Assembly: GCA_009776955.1 (NCBI GenBank)
Contig: WRMW01000002.1
Location: 1 to 64,000 of the forward strand
Length of the DNA stretch: 64,000 nt
Origin: Clostridiales bacterium
GTDB taxonomy: Bacteria > Bacillota > Clostridia > Peptostreptococcales > Anaerovoracaceae
Direction: 5' to 3'
Shown here: one piece after another, positions 1 through 13,000 of the stretch
Layout: every line of letters starts with the position of its first letter
Position numbering within the stretch: the stretch's first letter is position 1
Program-made: the position numbers and the translations under genes
Notes under the pieces: generated by a model
Databases searched by the model: none
What the model was told of the DNA's origin: nothing
The model's input: the letters and a program-made list of their open reading frames with translations, nothing else

Positions 1-3000
1 TCCCCTATGTCGTCGCCCGTCAGGGTGTAGGTCGTGCCGGTCGCGCCCGGTATGGCCACGCCGCCCCTGTACCATTGGTAGGCGCGGTCGGTGAGGTCCA
101 CGCCTGGTATGGTCTGACCGCCAGGGCTGGCGACGGCACGCAAGGCGTCAAGCCCGCCTATGCCCAGCTCGTCGCCGTACTGGGGCGCACCGGAGCGGCC
201 GTGCTCTATCGTGATGGCGCCGGCAAGGGCGGCCATGCTTACCGCGATGGTGAATGAAGTCATGCTTGGCAAGGTGTTGTAAATATTGTATGCAGACACA
301 TTAAAAGCGTAAGTCCATGTATATGGGGGCATGGACGTGCCTGGAACAGGAGCGCCAGAGACATTGCCGTCCGAACCAAGAGAGAAGCCAGGCGGAAGAT
401 TGCCGCCAATGTGATTCCATGTGATTGGTTGCGTACCCGTCGCCTCAAGCTGCACCTCGTAATCCGCCCCTACCCATGCGGCCGGAAGCGGCGAGGTCGT
501 GGTGATGGCGGCCGGCGCCCTGTCGACAATCTCCACAACGACGTTTATCGCTATGTTCTCGTAATTCGTGAAGCCGCTTACCGTCACGGGTATGGTGGCC
601 GTATTTCCTATGTTATCCGGCTCGACAAGTCCTGCTATTATATTGAACCTTAAATCGCTGGTGTTCGTCATAGAAGGCGGTTGGGGCACAGGCCCGGTCA
701 CCACTATCACAGGGTCGCCGGTCGGGGCGCCAGGAGCATAAGCTGCGGTGCCGCCTGTCGCCGCATACTCGCTTACCAAGGACGCAAGGGCCACGAGCTG
801 CCGCGTGCCGCTGTCTTGGTAATGTATTTCTATCGGCCCGTGCTCTATGGGCGCCACTGTCGCCTTTTCGATCTCGGCCGACAGACCGAAGTGCGCGTTG
901 GCGTCGGTCAGTGACGGCAGTATGTAGCAGTCCGCGGCAGAGCCGTCAAGCTCCCATTCCACGATGGTGACGGGCTTGTCCGCGCCGGCATTCGCATTCG
1001 CAAACTCCGCTTCGATAATCTCAATGGTGACGTTGCCGATATCGTCTGTAAGCAGGCCGGTCGCTATCGTCGCCTCCACCATGGATGTGGCGTCGATGTC
1101 GCCGTCGTAGACCTTGCTCGGCTCTATGCTTACGCTTATGTCTGTAGGCGCAAGCTGCCTGCGCGCCACGGGGCCGACCGCAGAGGCCGCTACGGAGCCT
1201 GTGCAGTTCGCAGCGGTGATGACCACATGGATTGCCGAGTCTATATCCTCAGCGCCGAGGGTGTAGGTCGCGCCGGTCGCACCGCTTATCGCCACACCGC
1301 CACGGTACCAAGTATACGTAATTGTGCCCGGAACCACGCCGGGGTCGGCAGGCCCTACAGGCACATCCTCCACTATGGTCAGGATCCCGCCGTATACGGC
1401 ATCGCCGTCAATGCTTATCTCGCCTTCGAGCGCGGACGCGCTTATGTCTATAGTGAAGCTCCTCGTGTGCGTAGCTGCCTGCGGCGTACCCGCCCTGCCT
1501 GTCGCCATTATCGTGAATGTGTAAGGCCCTGCAGTTTGCGATGTAGGCGTGCCAGATATAAGGCCTGTGGCCGCGTCGAGCGAAAGCCCTACCGGAAGCG
1601 CGCCACTTGAAACGCCCCAGGTGATGGGCCGAGTGCCGGTCGCGACAAGCTGCACGCCTGTCGAATCGTACGGCGCCCCAACTATGCCCGCAGGCAGGGA
1701 TGACGTCACTATATACGGCGGCGCGTCGTCGACAAGCCTTATGGTAAGGGTCAGTGTCACGGCGCTGTGGTTGTTGAGGCCGGTGACCGCCACTGCGATG
1801 TCAGCCGTGTCGCCGATGCTTGAAGCCGTCAAGCCAGACGCAACATCAAACGAAAGCACGCCGACAGAGCTTACCGCCGTTCCGCTCGCAAGTATGTTCT
1901 GCGGGTCGTCGATTCCATCCGGCACGAGCACATAGACAGGATTGTCGCCGCTTACCGCATAATCGCTTATCGCGAATAGCTGCGCCAGATCGATGGTGCG
2001 TGGCCGCTCGGACGGATTCCGCTCGGCTTCGTAATGCGTATCAGCTGTTTCGTCAAGCTCAAGCGTTCCCGCCGTGATGGTGGCGCCTGTGACCGTAAGA
2101 GAGGTCTGCGGGGTGAAAACGCCGCCCGCCATAGCGCCGAGCCTGTAAAGCCCTTCGCCGTTTCCGTCAAGCGAAAGGTTTACAAGGGCTGTATGCGTGC
2201 CCACGTTTGAGCCGCTGAACGACACCGGCGCGGTAACGACCCTGACGCCGCCCGTATTGTTTACTTCATTATATATGTCCGCCGAAAGCAGTCCCGTCGC
2301 CACCGGCGCGCCGACCTCATGGTCCGTGGTCGCCGTGGCATCACCGTCAAAGGGCTTGGTAAGGGTGTAATCGTCGCCTTGCGTCACGCTTACCGCCCTA
2401 GGCGTCGCGGCGAGCGTCGGAGCGGATGTCAATGTGCCGTTAGTGTTCTCGGCGGTGACGGTGACGTGAATCGTGCTCCCGATATCGTCCCCTGTAACGG
2501 TGTAGGTCGTGCCTGTCGCGCCTGTTATCTCCACGCCGCCACGATGCCATTGATAAGTAACCGTGCCTATATTCACGCCCGCCACGCTCGGCGTAAACGT
2601 TCCTGTCACCGTCAGTTCGTCGCCGTATTGCGGAGAGCCAGTATAGCCGCTTACCACAGGCGTGCCGTTCAGGTTCGCCCTGCCCACCACGATCCTGAAG
2701 TCGCCGAAATCATAGCCGGCGCCGCCACTATATTCATTCTCCGCCAATACCGTGAAAATGAATTCGCCTGCCGTAGTCGGGGTTCCGTCTATCGTCCCGT
2801 CCGAACGCAATACTAGCCCTGGCGGGAAGTTGCCAGACGATTGGCTCCATGTGATGGGTCTTGTGCCTCTGGCTTGAAGCTCGACAGGGGCATAGACAAG
2901 CCCCACCGTGCCGCTTTGCAGATTGTTGTTTTCAATAATAATGGTGGGAGGCGCGTCGTCCGCGATAGTCACCACGACATTGACGATGCCGTTTTCGTAG

Positions 3001-6000
3001 TTTCTGAAACCAGTCACGTTCATCGGGATGGTGACAGACCTTCCGCTGTCTGCCGACGAAAGGGTGGTGTCGATGCTGAACGTAAGCCTGCCGCCTGTGT
3101 ACGCATGGCTCGCTATCAGGGAAGCGTTTATGCCTGTTATCGTGCCGAGGGTGAACACCGGGGTGTCGCCGGCCGCGAGGTGTGCCGCCACTATCGCCGC
3201 AAGCTCCGCATCCGTCACTTCCTGCTGCCCATGGTCATCGTATTGCACGGTCTTGGGAATGTTCTGGAGGGTCGGCAGCGGCGCCCTTGTGATATTCGCC
3301 GTGCGTGGATAGTTGGTCACGTCAGGTGGCTCATAATTGCCGGCGTCCGTGCCGCCTAGTTCCCAACTATATATAATGGATATGCCGTTTGCCACATTCG
3401 GGTCTGCGAACTCGGCGTCCACCAGATCGAGGGTCACATCGTCGAGCGTCCCTGCGGTGTTTGACATCACGCCGTTGTCGGCGGTTAGCGGCGCGATATT
3501 CACGACCACATCGACATCGCCGTTGTACGCCCTGCTTGTCGCGGTGACATCTATGCTCGTAAGCGTCGCCTGCGTGATGTTCGCGGAAAGGCCCGTATGC
3601 GTGAACGGGAGGGCGGGAAGCGCATATCCTCCGCTTGCATCGCCGTCAAGCTCCCAATCTGTTATCGTAATCGTCTTTCCGTTGCCGACGTTCCTGTTGT
3701 CGAACACGGCTTCATTCACAATTATAAATACCTTGCCCTCGTCCTCTATCTCAAGACCGCTCACTATATCAGCCAAGGCAAGCCCTGTTGCATCTGCGTT
3801 GCCGTTGTATGTCCTGCCTGCCGCGCTGACGCTGCCGACGATATCAGTAGACAACAATTGCTTTCCGCTCACGGGGCCGACGGCGGGGGACAATCTCGGA
3901 TAGTCGGGATCGGTGTTCGCGGAACGGACATCCACGGTGATAAGGGCGTCGATGTCATCTGGGCCGAGGGTATATGTCGCGCCCGTTTCGCCCGCTATGG
4001 CCGTGCCGTTGCGATACCATTGATATGAGAGCGAACCTATGTTCACGCCCGCTATGTCGGAAGTGAGGGCGGCCGTGCCCTGCACCGTGAGCGTGTCGCC
4101 GTATTGCGGTGCGTCTGTGAAGCCGCCTATCGTGATGTCGCCCGAAAGCTTCGCTATGCTGAGTTCAATGGAAAGCGGCATATCATGTGAGCCGGACTGC
4201 ACGGGGTCACCGTATTGGTTGGTGGCGCGAACTGTGAAGCTGAACGTGCCTGCGGCCTGCATCGTCGGCGTGCCGGAGATAATGCCCGTCGAGGGGTTGA
4301 GGATTAGCCCGTCGGGAAGCGAACCCGTGCCGCTGACCAAAGACCAGGTGATGGGCTTGGTGCCTATGGCGTCGAGCAATACGCCAGTGACATTGTACGG
4401 CGCACCGACTGCGGCATCCGGCAGGCTTTCCGTCATAATCACCGGCGGGGCGCTGTCGGTCACTGCCACTATTACGTGTATTTCCGCGCCGTGGTAATTG
4501 TGAAGCCCGCTCACAGGAATGGTGATTACGGCTTCCCTGCCTGTATAGGTGTCGTCAAGATTGTTGGCGATGCCGAACGTGAGGTTTCCGCCAGACACCA
4601 CGGGCACACCTGCCAATATGTTATAGCTGTCAACCACGGCAACGGTGCCGAATAAAGGCGTGTCGCTCGATATGGCATAGTCCAGGAGCAAGTCCGCAAG
4701 CGATTCCGTATAATCCCTTACGTCATCGTACTGAACATGAACCGTGTGCTCGACATCGAGTTTTGCCGTATCTATAAACGCCGGAACCCCTGTGAGTGTA
4801 AGCGTCTGCAAATCGTAGTTTGCAATCCTTGCCGAATCTCCCGCAAGGCTGAGCGTGACGTTGACGGTATAAGACCCTACGTTGCCGCTGTTCAACGATG
4901 GATAGCTGTCCGCCGCGGCGCTTACCCATACATAGCTTTCATCCGTCTGCACAATGCCGACGCCTGCGTCTTGAGCGACATCGAGCAACGCCTCGTCGCC
5001 CGTGCCCGCCGACACCGTGCCGTCGAACTCTTTCCTTACTTCAAAATCGCCTACGAGGACGGTGACAGGCCTCTGCGTGATGGAGGCGTTTGTCAGCGTT
5101 ATCGTATCGTTTGTCAGAGAGTAGTTGCCCGAACCCGCACCGTCAAGAGCAAGGTCAATCGTGACCGTATGCGTGCTGCCCACGTTGCTTGTCCCGAAGT
5201 CGCGGGGCGTGGGCACGACGGTGACCGTGACGTCCTCTATGCCGGTTATTCCGAGCAGGCCTGCGCCCGTGCCGGCATCGTTCGTGCCGTCATATACCTT
5301 GCTGACATTGTAGCCGCCCTGCGTCACCGTAACGCTCTTTGTGGTGATGCTTGCGGGCACGCCTGTCAGCGTGGTTGTCAGAAGATTGTAGTTTGCGACC
5401 TTGACAGGATTGCCTGCGAGGGAGATTCCTACATTTATAGTATAGTTGCCGACGGCCGCGCTCGTGAAAGCTGCCGGTTCATCGGCCACGGTGACGATGC
5501 CCACGTCTGCGGGGACTATGGTGTCCACGATAAGCAGCGCAGCATTTCCTGTGCCGGGCGTGGTATCGCTGTCGTATTCCTTGGTGACGGTGTACGTGCC
5601 CCGTTCCACGGTGAGGTCGAGCTGCGTAATGGACGCGCCCGTAATGGTGAGCGTGGGCGAGGCAGGGACATAAGCGGTGGCGGGCGTGCCCTCAAGCGAA
5701 ATCGTGGCGGTGACGGTATAGGCGCTGCCTACGTCCACTCCTGTGTAATTGCCAGGAACCGCTACGATGCTTATATCGTCGTTGTTGATAACGCCGTCCA
5801 GTCCGCCGAGCGTGCCGCTGCCCGTGCCGGGGGAGTTCGTGCCGTCATACACCTTGGTGACGCCGTAGCCGCCCTGCGTTATCGTGAGCGTCCTCGGAGC
5901 GACCAATTGGCGGGGGGTGGTCTCCCTTACGCCCGAAGTCTCAGACGTGGTGACGGCAACGGTGATATACCTGCCGACATCCGCTGCCTGAAGCTCGTAT

Positions 6001-7010
6001 TCCGCGCCGCCCGCATCCGCGGCACCGCTGTGTATGATCTGGAAAGTGCCGCCTGTCAGCGTCGCGTAGCTACGCCATTCATATGAGGGGTCTCCGAGCG
6101 GCAAGCCTGCCGGCAATGTGCCAAGCCCCGCCGTCGCAGCCGTTAGCCCCTCGCCGTAGACGAAAGAGCCTGTGACGGTGACCTGCCCTGTAAGCAATGC
6201 CCTGTCTGTATATATCGGTTCGCTGACGGCGCTTATGGGCGAACCGTCCTGCACCGCCGTTTCCTTGATGCGGGCCTGGAACAGATATGCGGTGTTCGGT
6301 GCGAGATTCATAAACGATGCGCTGTCCTGCCAATCGTCATCATCGTTCATCCCTGCGCCGGTGTATATCCTGTACTCCGCATACTGTATCGTATTGAGCA
6401 CAATGCTGCCCACTGTACGGCTCGCCATGGTCGGGGCGTCGGGCGTCTGCGGCGAGGTTCTTCTTGCGACAGGCGCAGTTGCCGCAGAGCGAACAGTGCC
6501 CTGAGAAACATCCGAGGAAACGATTACGTATATGCCGTGCCCTATGGCCGTGTCGACGTTTATCTGATAGGTGGGCACGCTCGTGGTCGTTATCGGGGTG
6601 TCCGCGAACCCGCCGCCGTTGGCTATCATCCAGGTATATGAAAGCGTGCCGACTATGTTGTCGGGCACCGCCGTAAGGGTCTCTCCGTATATGGCGTCGC
6701 CTGTGATTTCCACCGTTCCTGAAATCGCGGCGCTCTCTACCGTGATGGTCACGCCACGCGTCGACTTGCCGCCTTCGTTCTCAGCCGCGACCGTGAACGT
6801 GAACCTTCCATTTTGTATCGGCACTCCAAAGATTTCGCCGTCTTCCGAAATCTCCAATCCTGCCGGTATCGGGAACTGCGGGCTTACTACGAGGCTCCAT
6901 TCGATCGGCTCGTCGCCCGTCGCTGCAAGGAGCTCGCTGTACGCCTCGCCCACGGTGGCGTTCGGGAGGCTCGATGTCGTAATGATGGGCGCTATGACGC
7001 CACGCACCGT
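1..7010 (-). repeat. Array of He_PIG-like Ig, WYRGG Ig-like and YDG-like domains
   Basis: Five putative Ig domains carry the signature LPxxxVGxxY...PITWS...LPxGLxLxxxxGxIxGxP. They lie near 6.9, 4.3, 2.85, 1.6 and 0.4 kb. Most are followed by a segment with YGxxLTV, WYRGGxxIxGATG and TYTLxxxDI. YDG-like modules (VxKVYDGTxxxGTG) lie near 5.85, 5.57, 5.30 and 5.03 kb, and looser ones near 3.8, 3.5, 2.35 and 1.1 kb. The order Ig, WYRGG, YDG, beta spacer repeats about every 1.2-1.5 kb, so this is a second-order tandem repeat that runs out of the window. Confidence 0.8.
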
Positions 7011-10000
7011 GCAAGTGATGCCGACAGTGGTTTCCACTACCCTCGTATGCCTGTTCGCGAAACCGACGTCACCGTTAATCGGCTCGTCCTCTATAGCGTC
7101 ATGCCATACATACCTGAAACCGTCCGCAGTCGCGCTCGATGCCGTGGCCGTGATGACGAGCACGCCGCCCGACAGAACCACGGCGCCGGACGATATGGGC
7201 GCACCGCCATAGGTGGCGCTTATCGAGCCAGTGACGCCAGCCTCTGCGGTCAGCGAGAAGCCTATGGTGAAGTAGTCTATATCCGCGCTGCCCGGCGGGT
7301 TGTCTGTATCAATATCTATGCCGGTGTACACAGAGCCTTCGTACACTTTCCATATGCCGCCGTCCACGCCGGCGCTGACTGTGCTGCCCGTGCCTACCAT
7401 AGGCCAAACGACGCTTTCATCGCCGCTGAGCTTCAGCGTGAAGCTCTTGCCATGCCCATCCCATGGATTGCCGTCTAGATTTACATTCAGCGACGCCGTT
7501 TGGAAATCTATTTCGGCGCTGCCTACGTCGTCGTTTATCACGATGTCGATGCCGCTGTATGCGCCGCCGACATAGACTTTCCAAGTGCCGTTCAACACGC
7601 CCGCCTCCACGGTGCCCGCCGCAGCATCTGTCATGCCCGCCCTCATAATGCTTTCATAGCCGCTCATCCTCAGCTCGAAATCCTTGCCGTGGTCGGCCCA
7701 AGGCATACCGTCCCTCTTTACGCTAAGCGTCGCCGTATGATAATGAAGCTCGATGGTGCCGTCATCCTCTATGACAAGGCCGGTATTGTAGTCGCCCTCG
7801 TAGACCGTCCATGAGCCGCCAGGCACCGCCGCCGTCATTATGTCCACGCCCTCAAGCAATTCTATTATTACGATAAGCCCTTCGTTGAAAGTCTGCACAA
7901 GCTTGAGGTCCCTGTTGTGGTCTGGCCATAGGTCGCCGTCCTTGTACACCTCAAGAGTTATTTCGTAGGAGAGCCCAAGATAGTCGGGCGGAACCACGAT
8001 GTCGTTTCTAAGGCCGGGCAGGTAATCCGGCATATACGCCCAAGGCGCATTTGTCCTGAAGTGCTCTGGGAACGCCGTGCCGTTCCGCAGGGATGCGGCA
8101 GTCCGGCTAAGGCCGTCCGGAAGCGCGGCGCCCGGGACGACTACGGTGTTGATGTCCATGTCGGCGAACGCGCCGTTGTTTGCGAGCCCTGTACCGTTGC
8201 CCGACACGCGGCCTATCGATGTCGCGCCGCTTGCGATAAAGACCCTTTCGTTCAGAGCGACATTGTCCGTAACGCTTCCGCCCGCAGCCACTTGCCCCAC
8301 TATGCCGCCGACAAAGGTGTTGCCCTGAACAGAGCTTGCAGACCATGTGTGCTTCACGCTGCTGCCAGCCCCTGTCACAAGACCCGCCACTCCGCCGATG
8401 CTGCTGCCTGTGCCGTTGACCGCGCCCATGGAGTAGGAGTCCTCGACCGAAGCGCCGGCCTCTATCCTCCCTGCCACCCCGCCTACATTGTTGATGCCCG
8501 TAACAGGAATCTTGGTGAAGCTGCCACGCACGGCCGAGCCAGACCCGGTGATGATGCCCACTATGCCGCCTACGGTGTTGGCGGCGCCAGCGCCCGTGCC
8601 TGTGACTGAACCTGTGGGATTGCAATTTTCGATAAGGGCGCCAGCCTCGACCCGCCCTGCTATGCCGCCTATGCCGGTCACGCCTGAGATGGCGCCGGAC
8701 GAATCGCTGCCGCTGATGACTGTGCCACTGCCCGTGACGAACCCCGCGATACCGCCGCCATTGTTGAGGTTGGCGCCGCCGACCGTAGCCGCCGAACTGG
8801 TGTTCGTGATGGCCGCGCCGCCCTGAAGCTGCCCGACAATGCCGCCGACGCGCGCGTTTGCGTTATTGCCGAAAGTGATGACGCCTGATGCCGATGAACC
8901 CGTGATGGCGGCTGTCGGACCTGTCACAAGGCCAGCGATAATTCCAGCATATGTCGTGCCTGTCACGTTATGCGTGATGTTCGCGCCTTCCACTTTGAGG
9001 TTTTGCACCCTGCCGTCCGCGATATGGCCGAACAGGCCGTTGTAAGCTCCTGTATCCGCGTTGATAAACAGATTTGTGATCGTGTATTCGTTTCCGCTTA
9101 GCGAACCCGCAAATGTGCCCGAGAAAGGATTTGCGGCTGTCCCGATGGGTATCCAGCCCTTGCCGTCGTTCCAGGCGGCGCCGCTCCCGTAAATGCTGAG
9201 GTTGATATCTGCGCCGAGGAAGATAGTCCTTCCTGTGAAGCCGAAGACGCCATCGTTCACGAGCATGGCAAGCCCGGCAAGCTCCTCTGGCGTACGTATA
9301 ATATATGAAGGCGCATTTGTGTTTTGATAGTACCATTGGTCGTTTGGCTCGCCCGGGACGATGCGGAGATGCTCCGGCATCGGGGAGTACGGCTCGCCGA
9401 GGCCTGGCAAGAGTCCCGCCGCGTAGACCCATGGGTTTATCCTGAGCTGCAATGGGAAGGCGCTGCTTTCCTGCAACTGCGGCCTGCTTCTGCTCACCCC
9501 GTCGGCGCCGCTTTCGTTGGGATCCAATGTTACTTTGGAAATATCCATCAGGCTGAAGCCAATATTGTTTGTAAGCCCTGTGGCGTTCCCTGCCACACGA
9601 CCTATAAGCGCGGAGCCGCTTGTTGAGTTCACGTTCGTGTTGAGAGCGGCGCTGTTTGTGACGCTGCCGCCTGCACCGACCTGGCCGGCGATGCCGCCGA
9701 CGTACGATGTGCCTTGGATGCCGCCCGTCGCCCAGCTGTTGCTGACCCTGCTGCCTGTGCCGGTGACATTTCCGACCACGCCGCCTGCGTCAGACGCCGT
9801 TGCCGCGACTGAGCCGTCCACCCAGGTGTTCTCTATGACTGCGCCGTCCGCTATGCCGCCCGCTATGCCGCCTATGCGTCCGGCGCCGGAAGCCGTGCCG
9901 GTGAAGTAGCTCGTCCTTACGGCGCTGCTGCCGCCTGTGACATAGCCCGCCACGCCGCCGACGTCGGAGCCGCCGCTGACAGCGCCCGAAGCGTTGGACG

Positions 10001-13000
10001 TTTCGACCCTGCCGCCTGCGCCTACATAGCCTGCGATGCCGCCGATATAGCTGCCCGTGCCGGATGAGGCGCCGGTAGCCCTGGTGTTCAGTATCCTGGC
10101 GTTTGTGCCGGTGACATAGCCCGCCACGCCACCGACGTTGGAGTTGCCGCTTACCACTGCCGAAGAACGGCTGCCGGTGATAGCGACGCCCACACCGATC
10201 TGCCCTGCAAGTCCGCCCACGCGGGCGTCCGCGCTCGTGCCGGTGTATGAGATAGCGCCCGAAGCGCCGCCGCCTTCGATGGCGGAGCCTGCGCCTTCGA
10301 TATATCCCGCAATGCCGCCGCCGTATGATGTACCGCCGGCATTGAATGTAATGTTTGCGTTCCTTACGGTGAGGTCGTGTATCCTGCCGCCGCCGCTGAC
10401 ATAGCCAAAGAGACCGTTGTATGCACGTTGGCCCGCCCCTGTGCTGTCTATATACAGGCCTGTGATGACATTTTCGTTCCCTTCAAACGTTCCTTGGAAC
10501 CTCGCGGCGACGGGGGTGTTCGTGCCTATTGGTATCCATCCCCTGCCACTGTTCCAGCTTGAGGCACCGAGACCGTAGGACGAGAGGTTGATGTCTGCAA
10601 TAAGGGATATAGTCTTGCCGAGGAAGGTGATGCTCGGCGTCCCGTTGACCAGCTCCGCAAGCCCGGCAAGCTCGTCCGCCGTGCTTATGATAAAGCGGCT
10701 CGCATTTGGATTTTGATGGTACCATCTGGAGTCTGGCATGCCCTCGAAAAGCATAAGGTGTTCGGGCATGGGATAGGCCTCGCCGTGTCCGGGCAGGAAG
10801 CCTATGGCATAGACCCACGGAGACTGCCTGAGCTGCGACGGGAACCCGCTTGCGCCTTGCAATGTGGTACGGCTTCTGTCCTCGCCGTCCGCAAGCGTGC
10901 CGCCGGAGACGATGTTCTTTTGCGTGCCACCGTGCGTGACATTCGCCTCGGCAAAGCCCACATTGCCTGTGGTCGCAGTGCCGCTGATATTCCCTACGAC
11001 GCGCCCAAGGTTTGCTTCGGTCGCGGTGGTCTTGATAATAAACTCGTTGAGGGCGGCGCTGTTTACGACACCTGCGTTTGTGGCAAGCTGCCCGGCTATG
11101 CCGCCGACATTGTTTGCGCCCTGCACACGGCTGATGGACCATGAGTTCTCCACCCTTGCGGTGGCGCCGTTCAACTGCCCTGCCACGCCGCCGACTGAAG
11201 CGCCCGTGCCTGTGACATCGCCGGTCGAATAAACATTTCTGACAATGGCGGGGGTATTGACATAGCCTGCAACGCCACCGACATTAGCTGCGCCGCTGAC
11301 ATCGCCCGACGAGGCGCTTGACTGGACGCTCGTGCCGGCGCCTGTGATACGGCCGACTATTCCGCCAACGTCATTCGCCGCACCTGAGACTGTGCCTGAG
11401 AAGTAGCAACTTTCGACGCTGCCGCCTGTATCTATACGGCCCACTATGCCGCCGACATCCGATATCGCGCCGCTTACCGTCCCTGTGACGCGGCTCCCTC
11501 TGATGGTGGCATTTGTGCCGGTGATGATACCCGCTATGCCGCCAACGTAGTTGCGGCCGTTCACATCGGCTTCCGATACGCTGTTCTCGATGCTGCCGTT
11601 TGCGCCGACATATCCTACCACGCCGCCAACGCGGACGTTGTTGGTTGCAGCGCTATAATTGATCGTGCCCGAGACATAGCAGCCGTCTATCATGGAACCT
11701 GCACCGTCGAGCCAAGCCGCTATTATGCCGCCGTACGCCGGCTGCTGCGCAGTCCCGGCATGGTTGAATGTGATGCTCGCGTCCTCTACTCTGAGATTCC
11801 GCACGCGGCCGCCGCCGGTGACGTAGCCAAATAGACCGTTGTACTGCCTTTGGCCTGTAGCGGTATCATTTATATATAGCCCTGCGACTATCTTGTTGTT
11901 TCCGTTGAATGTGCCTTGGAACCTGTTTGTGGCACTCACCGCATTGGCGTCGTTCGCGTTCCGGCCGATGGGTATCCAGCCCCTGCCGCCGTTCCACGCC
12001 GAGGCGCCGAGGCCGTAGTCGCTTAGGTCTATGTCCGCCATAAGAGTGACAGTCCTGCCGCTGAAGTTTATGGCGGGCGAGCCGTTGACGAGAACGGCGA
12101 GCCCGGCAAGCTCGTCAGCCGTGTAAATCATAAAGCTGTTTGAGGTCGGGCTTTGGTAGTACCATCCGTCGTCAGGGTCGCCAGGGGAAAGCATAAGGTG
12201 TGCGGGCATTTCTATGGGCTCGACTATGCCCGGCAGGTAGCCAGGTTCGTAGATCCACGGCACTTGCCTGAGAACGCCTGGGTATGCGGGACCCCATTGC
12301 AGCGCGCCCTTGTTCCTGGTCTCGCCGTCCACTTGCGTCATGGTGGCTGTGGTTGTTATCGTCTTAGGCGTGCCGAACAGCGGGTTGTCCACATTCGGAT
12401 TTGTGTTTCCGTACCTTATGTTCATGCCGCCAAAAGCCACATTGCCTGAAAGGTTTGTGCCGCCTTGCAGACCTACCACACGTCCGTAGCCTGAGTTTGT
12501 GTTTGTTATTCTGAGAACATCCGAATTGAGAGCGGCACTGTTTGTAACGCCGCCTTGTGCATTGTTCCCCACTATGCCGCCGACGTTGTTTTCGCCTCGG
12601 ACATATGAGGTAGACCAGCTATTGTTGACCCTTGCTGCGGCGCCGTTTATCTGTCCGGCTACTCCGCCAACGGCGGTGCCAGAACCCATAACCCTGCCCG
12701 TTGAATAGGAGTTCTGTACCACGACGGCTGCGACATAGCCTACTACGCCGCCTATATTGCTCCTGCCGGTCACGTTGCCGGTGGAGCCTGACGAGCGTAT
12801 GGTGGAGCCTGCGCCGGTGACGCGGCCCGCCACTCCTCCGATATCATCGCCAAGCGCTGTGACCACGCCAGAGAAGAAGCTGGTCTCTACCCTGCCGCCC
12901 GCATCAACAAGCCCGGCTATGCCGCCTACATAGTTTGCGGCCGCTGCGGCCTGGGTGCTAGTGACCGTGCCAGTGGCCTGGGAATTTTCGATGACGCCGT

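Noticed and set aside
4737-6086. Long plus-strand frame (449 codons) inside the giant gene
   Set aside because: It is the complement of the repeat-rich minus-strand frame, has no domain signal, and the opposite frame shows clear Ig and YDG motifs.
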